From the NCBI GenBank assembly GCA_029058705.1, contig JAIDXA010000327.1, forward strand, positions 1-17,107: a stretch of 17,107 bases of DNA. The letters run 5' to 3'. The first letter of the stretch is position 1. Each line of letters opens with the position of its first letter. The position numbers and the translations under genes are program-made. This DNA is from Paramuribaculum sp. (GTDB lineage: Bacteria; Bacteroidota; Bacteroidia; Bacteroidales; Muribaculaceae). The notes beneath the pieces were generated by a model. It searched no databases and had not been told where the DNA came from. It was given only the letters and a program-made list of their open reading frames with translations. Below, piece by piece: positions 14,654-17,107 of the stretch.

Positions 14654-15265
14654 TTATTTTTTGTTAACCTTGTTGTAGCGCTCGTTGAGACCCTTGATGA
14701 CTTCCTGTGTGATGTCAAGAGCGGGATTGAAATATACGCCGGCAGCCTTGAACAGGATTGCATCATAGCCCTTGGTCTTGTTGTATTCCTTGATGAACGC
14801 TTCGATCGAATCGTTGAGCTGTTGCTGCTGCTGGGCCAGTTCGATCTCGGTGTTGCGCTGGAGATTTGCCAGATGATTCTCGGCGTCCGACTGCATCTTC
14901 TGAAACTTCATGACGTCTGCCTTGTAACTCTCTTCAGTCAGATAGCCGTTGGTTTTCATTTTCGAATCGATGCTTTTACCGAAGTTCTGAAGCTCGTTCT
15001 GGCGCGACTGTTGCGCGGCTTCCAGTTTGCTGTATGCTCTGACTGCCGACTCTTTCAGATCCTTGGCAAAGTTGTAGTTGGCGGTGACTGAGTCGCCGTC
15101 GATGTAGCGGATCTTTAGAATCTGCGCTTCGGCAGCCTGAGTGGCTGTGCTGTCGGGGGCTGCGGACTTGGAGTCGTTTTGTTCTTCGTTGCCGTTGCAG
15201 CCCCGGATTATGGCGGCAGCCAGTAATGCACCAGTTGAGAGAGTTGCAAAAATAAGCTTTTTCAT
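14654..15265 (-). CDS. OmpH/Skp-family periplasmic chaperone, possibly lipid-anchored
   Basis: A 203-residue protein of the OmpH (Skp) family, which holds unfolded outer-membrane proteins in the periplasm. The N-terminus is a signal peptide (KKLIFATLSTGALLAAAII) ending in RGC with Cys23, suggesting a lipoprotein, although Arg at the -2 position is unusual for a lipobox. An acidic/serine linker follows (~24-48). The family begins with the strand KIRYIDGDSV (~51-60), then a long helical hairpin (~65-165) rich in Gln and Lys (FAKDL..., LAQQQQQLNDSI), then the closing AILFKAAGVYFNPALDITQEVIKGLNERY (broken here as ~169-197). Two such helical arms make the Skp tentacles. It lies 50 nt downstream of the 55-residue membrane protein gene on the same strand and is probably co-transcribed with it. 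Confidence 0.85.
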   Translation of the reverse strand: MKKLIFATLSTGALLAAAIIRGCNGNEEQNDSKSAAPDSTATQAAEAQILKIRYIDGDSVTANYNFAKDLKESAVRAYSKLEAAQQSRQNELQNFGKSIDSKMKTNGYLTEESYKADVMKFQKMQSDAENHLANLQRNTEIELAQQQQQLNDSIEAFIKEYNKTKGYDAILFKAAGVYFNPALDITQEVIKGLNERYNKVNKK

Positions 15266-15315
15266 TGTCTGGTTGAAAAAATGATAGATAGACTGTTTTT
15301 GACAGTAGTTTATCG

Positions 15316-15483
15316 TTATTGTTTTATTTTTTTCTCATGCGCACTCCTGCCATGCTTTTTGAGCTGGGGGAGATCATGGGCATGCCCTGACGGGAATTTG
15401 CCGTTTTTAACAAATAGAACCTTTACGCCGAGCAAAACAAAGGCTGCTGCCAGCAGAACAAGAGTTAAAAATAGCGTTTTCAT
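15316..15483 (-). CDS. 55-residue membrane-anchored protein (KVLFVKNGKFPSGH motif)
   Basis: A short gene on the minus strand, ATG at 15483 and TAA at 15316. It encodes one hydrophobic helix at ~2-24 (KTLFLTLVLLAAAFVLLGV) followed by KVLFVKNGKFPSGHAHD and a basic tail rich in His and Lys. The helix plus KVLF-KxGxFPSGH pattern resembles a small conserved protein I associate with Bacteroides relatives, where the tail usually carries further conserved Cys residues; here the tail is shortened and has none. Support as a real gene: a perfect TATATTTG promoter element 24 nt upstream, coherent membrane topology, and position 50 nt ahead of the OmpH-family gene in the same direction. Function unknown. 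A plus-strand frame over the same bases (15281-15517) looks like its shadow. Confidence 0.72.
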   Translation of the reverse strand: MKTLFLTLVLLAAAFVLLGVKVLFVKNGKFPSGHAHDLPQLKKHGRSAHEKKIKQ

Positions 15484-15506
15484 GCTTCAGATGTGCTTTT
15501 GCAATG

Positions 15507-15514
15507 CAAATATA
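15507..15514 (-). promoter_or_regulatory. Candidate -7 element for the 55-residue gene and ompH
   Basis: Minus strand TATATTTG, a perfect TAnnTTTG match. A start near 15500 gives a leader of about 17 nt to the ATG at 15483. No separate consensus element was found directly before the OmpH-family gene, which supports one transcript. Confidence 0.6.
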
Positions 15515-15641
15515 TGAAAGATGCAGAAATTTTTTGCTAAAAGTCAATTTTATTTTGTAACTTGTGGTCCTCTTAGCTCATTATTTAACATATTTTGTCG
15601 TTTCGGCCATTCGGAAATGGTTTCGATCGGCAGATGTAAGA

Positions 15642-15649
15642 TAGATTTC
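15642..15649 (+). promoter_or_regulatory. Weak candidate -7 element for pepD
   Basis: TAGATTTC matches TAnnTTTG at all but the last base; a T-rich TTTC lies 17 nt upstream. Predicted leader is about 32 nt. Support is modest. Confidence 0.3.
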
Positions 15650-15687
15650 TTTTATTTACAAACCGTAAAAACCATAATAGAACAACA

Positions 15688-17107
15688 ATGAAAGTATCCG
15701 AACTAAAACCGCGCGAGGTATTCACGATTTTTGATGAAATCACCCGTATTCCCCGCCCGTCGAAGAAGGAAGAAAAAATCCGCGCCTACATTCTCGATTT
15801 TGCAAAGAAACACAATCTTGATGCGAAAACCGACGAAGTGGGCAACGTTGCCATAAACATTCCCGCCACTCCCGGTCACGAAAACGCCCCTAAGGTGATT
15901 CTGCAGGGTCACATGGACATGGTCTGCGAATCAAACGATAAATCTTTTGATTTCACGACAACCCCGATCACGACAATAATCGACGGCGATTGGGTGCGCG
16001 CTGACGGAACGACACTCGGGGCCGACAATGGAATCGGTGTCGCTGCAGGTCTTGCTCTTTTGGTCGATCCTTCTGTGACCCACGGTCCGGTCGAGGCTCT
16101 CTTCACCATGGACGAGGAGACAGGGATGACAGGCGCTTTCAACATCGGTGAAGGCATGATCGACGGCGATATTCTTATCAACCTTGATTCTGAGGACGAT
16201 GCGGAGATCTTCGTTGGATGTGCCGGTGGTGTCGACACCGTCTGCACATTTACATACAGCCGCACAATGACGCCCAAGGATTTCCACTATCTCCGTCTGA
16301 GTGTGCTTAACGGACAGGGTGGACACTCCGGCGGCGATATCCATCTCGGACGCGCCAACGCCAACAAACTCCTCTGCCGCTTCCTTTTCAACGTTGCCGC
16401 CCGACATGAAATAGTCCTCTCTGAAATCGACGGCGGAAACCTCCGCAATGCCATTCCGCGTGCCGCACATGCTATCGTCGGAATCCACTCTTCGAAAAAG
16501 GACGACCTCTGCGCCATGTTCAACCGGTATGTGGCCGACATCCGCGACGAATATTCCGACATCGAACCGACCCTCGAACTTAATCTCGAAACCGTCGACA
16601 TGCCCGAATTCTGTGTCGATTCCGAAACATCGCTTGCTGTTGTGCGCGCCGTCTACTCCGCGCCCCACGGAGTCGTTTCGATGAGCCGCGACCTTGAGGG
16701 TCTTGTGGAAACATCGACAAACCTCGCTTCTGTCAAAATGGCCGACGGCAACAAAATCGTTGTGACCACAAGCCAGCGCTCTTCTGTCGACAGCCGAAAA
16801 TGGGACATTGCCAATCAGGTCGAAGCCCATTTCCTTCTCGCAGGTGCGGAAGTGACCCACGGCGAAGGCTATCCCGGATGGAAACCCAACATGGAATCGC
16901 CGATCATGAAAATGGCCAGCGAAGCCTATCGTGAACTCTATGGAATCACCCCCGCTATCAAAGCCATCCACGCTGGTCTCGAATGTGGTCTTTTCCTTGA
17001 AAAATATCCCCATCTCGACATGGTTTCGTTCGGCCCGACTCTGCGCGACGTCCACTCTCCCTCCGAACGAATGTATATACCTGCCGTTGAACGTTTCTAC
17101 GAGCAGC
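15688..17107 (+). CDS. pepD: Xaa-His dipeptidase (aminoacyl-histidine dipeptidase), 3' end cut off
   Basis: Cytoplasmic M20-family metallopeptidase that hydrolyses dipeptides such as carnosine-like Xaa-His. 473 codons are present and the frame is open to the window edge; the family is about 485 residues, so only a short tail is missing. Visible metal and catalytic residues: His75 and Asp77 (GHMDMV), bridging Asp113 (LGADNGIG), Glu143/Glu144 (MDEETG), Asp167 (NLDSED) and His456 (RDVHSPSER), in the same order and spacing as characterised PepD enzymes. GGHSGGDIHLGRANANK around residue 213 marks the lid/dimerisation domain. The ATG at 15688 starts the family N-terminus (LKPREVFTIFDEI). It is the rightmost gene and divergent from the 55-residue gene; likely monocistronic housekeeping peptidase. 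Confidence 0.95.
   Translation, partial: MKVSELKPREVFTIFDEITRIPRPSKKEEKIRAYILDFAKKHNLDAKTDEVGNVAINIPATPGHENAPKVILQGHMDMVCESNDKSFDFTTTPITTIIDGDWVRADGTTLGADNGIGVAAGLALLVDPSVTHGPVEALFTMDEETGMTGAFNIGEGMIDGDILINLDSEDDAEIFVGCAGGVDTVCTFTYSRTMTPKDFHYLRLSVLNGQGGHSGGDIHLGRANANKLLCRFLFNVAARHEIVLSEIDGGNLRNAIPRAAHAIVGIHSSKKDDLCAMFNRYVADIRDEYSDIEPTLELNLETVDMPEFCVDSETSLAVVRAVYSAPHGVVSMSRDLEGLVETSTNLASVKMADGNKIVVTTSQRSSVDSRKWDIANQVEAHFLLAGAEVTHGEGYPGWKPNMESPIMKMASEAYRELYGITPAIKAIHAGLECGLFLEKYPHLDMVSFGPTLRDVHSPSERMYIPAVERFYEQ

Noticed and set aside
15281..15517. Plus-strand frame of 78 codons
   Set aside because: It covers the same bases as the minus-strand 55-residue membrane protein, which has better topology and a promoter.
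15931..17055. Minus-strand frame of 374 codons
   Set aside because: It is the antisense shadow of pepD, whose complete set of metal ligands makes the plus-strand reading certain.

Overview
The window looks like a chromosomal segment from a member of the Bacteroidales with moderate GC, plausibly a Muribaculaceae/Bacteroides-type gut anaerobe. Signs are the Bacteroidetes vegetative promoter element TAnnTTTG in front of several genes, lipoproteins with an acidic Ser-Asp-Asp-Asp tract after the lipid-anchored cysteine, a GldB homologue, a BACON-like domain, an anSME-type radical SAM enzyme and a SPOR-tailed amidase. No tRNA, rRNA, insertion sequence, CRISPR array or phage gene was seen. The genus is inferred; the phylum/order is well supported.

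Left part (about 100-8550), all on the minus strand: an anaerobic sulfatase-maturating-type radical SAM/SPASM enzyme (106-1353). Next is a two-gene operon of putative surface lipoproteins, an Fn3-like multidomain protein (3337-5517) followed by a BACON-PDZ-S41 peptidase (1502-3313), with a promoter upstream and a strong terminator downstream. An OmpA-domain coiled-coil lipoprotein (5802-6665) has its own terminator. A thioredoxin-fold protein that has lost both redox cysteines (6817-7314) sits behind a leader of about 130 nt and a very good promoter. GldB (7584-8549) follows.

Middle part (8650-13309), plus strand: a small polytopic membrane protein, an N-acetylmuramoyl-L-alanine amidase with a SPOR-like tail, an MCE/MlaD-type lipid-transport protein, then an AT-rich gap of 480 nt with inverted repeats and a candidate promoter, leading into dnaA.

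Right part (13310-17107): a 20-bp perfect hairpin separates dnaA from a convergent outer-membrane beta-barrel gene. Next come a 76-residue two-helix membrane protein, a convergent OmpH/Skp-family gene, and upstream of that a 55-residue membrane-anchored protein (15316-15483). The window ends inside pepD (Xaa-His dipeptidase), lacking only the last part of the gene.

Most genes concern the cell envelope (surface proteolysis, peptidoglycan anchoring and hydrolysis, lipid transport, OMP chaperoning, secretion-associated lipoprotein); dnaA and pepD are housekeeping. I see no clear defence or mobile system. The most interesting items are the redox-dead thioredoxin with its leader, the unlisted small protein next to ompH, the altered DnaA box-recognition motif together with the dyad-rich dnaA upstream region, and the surface lipoprotein/protease pair.
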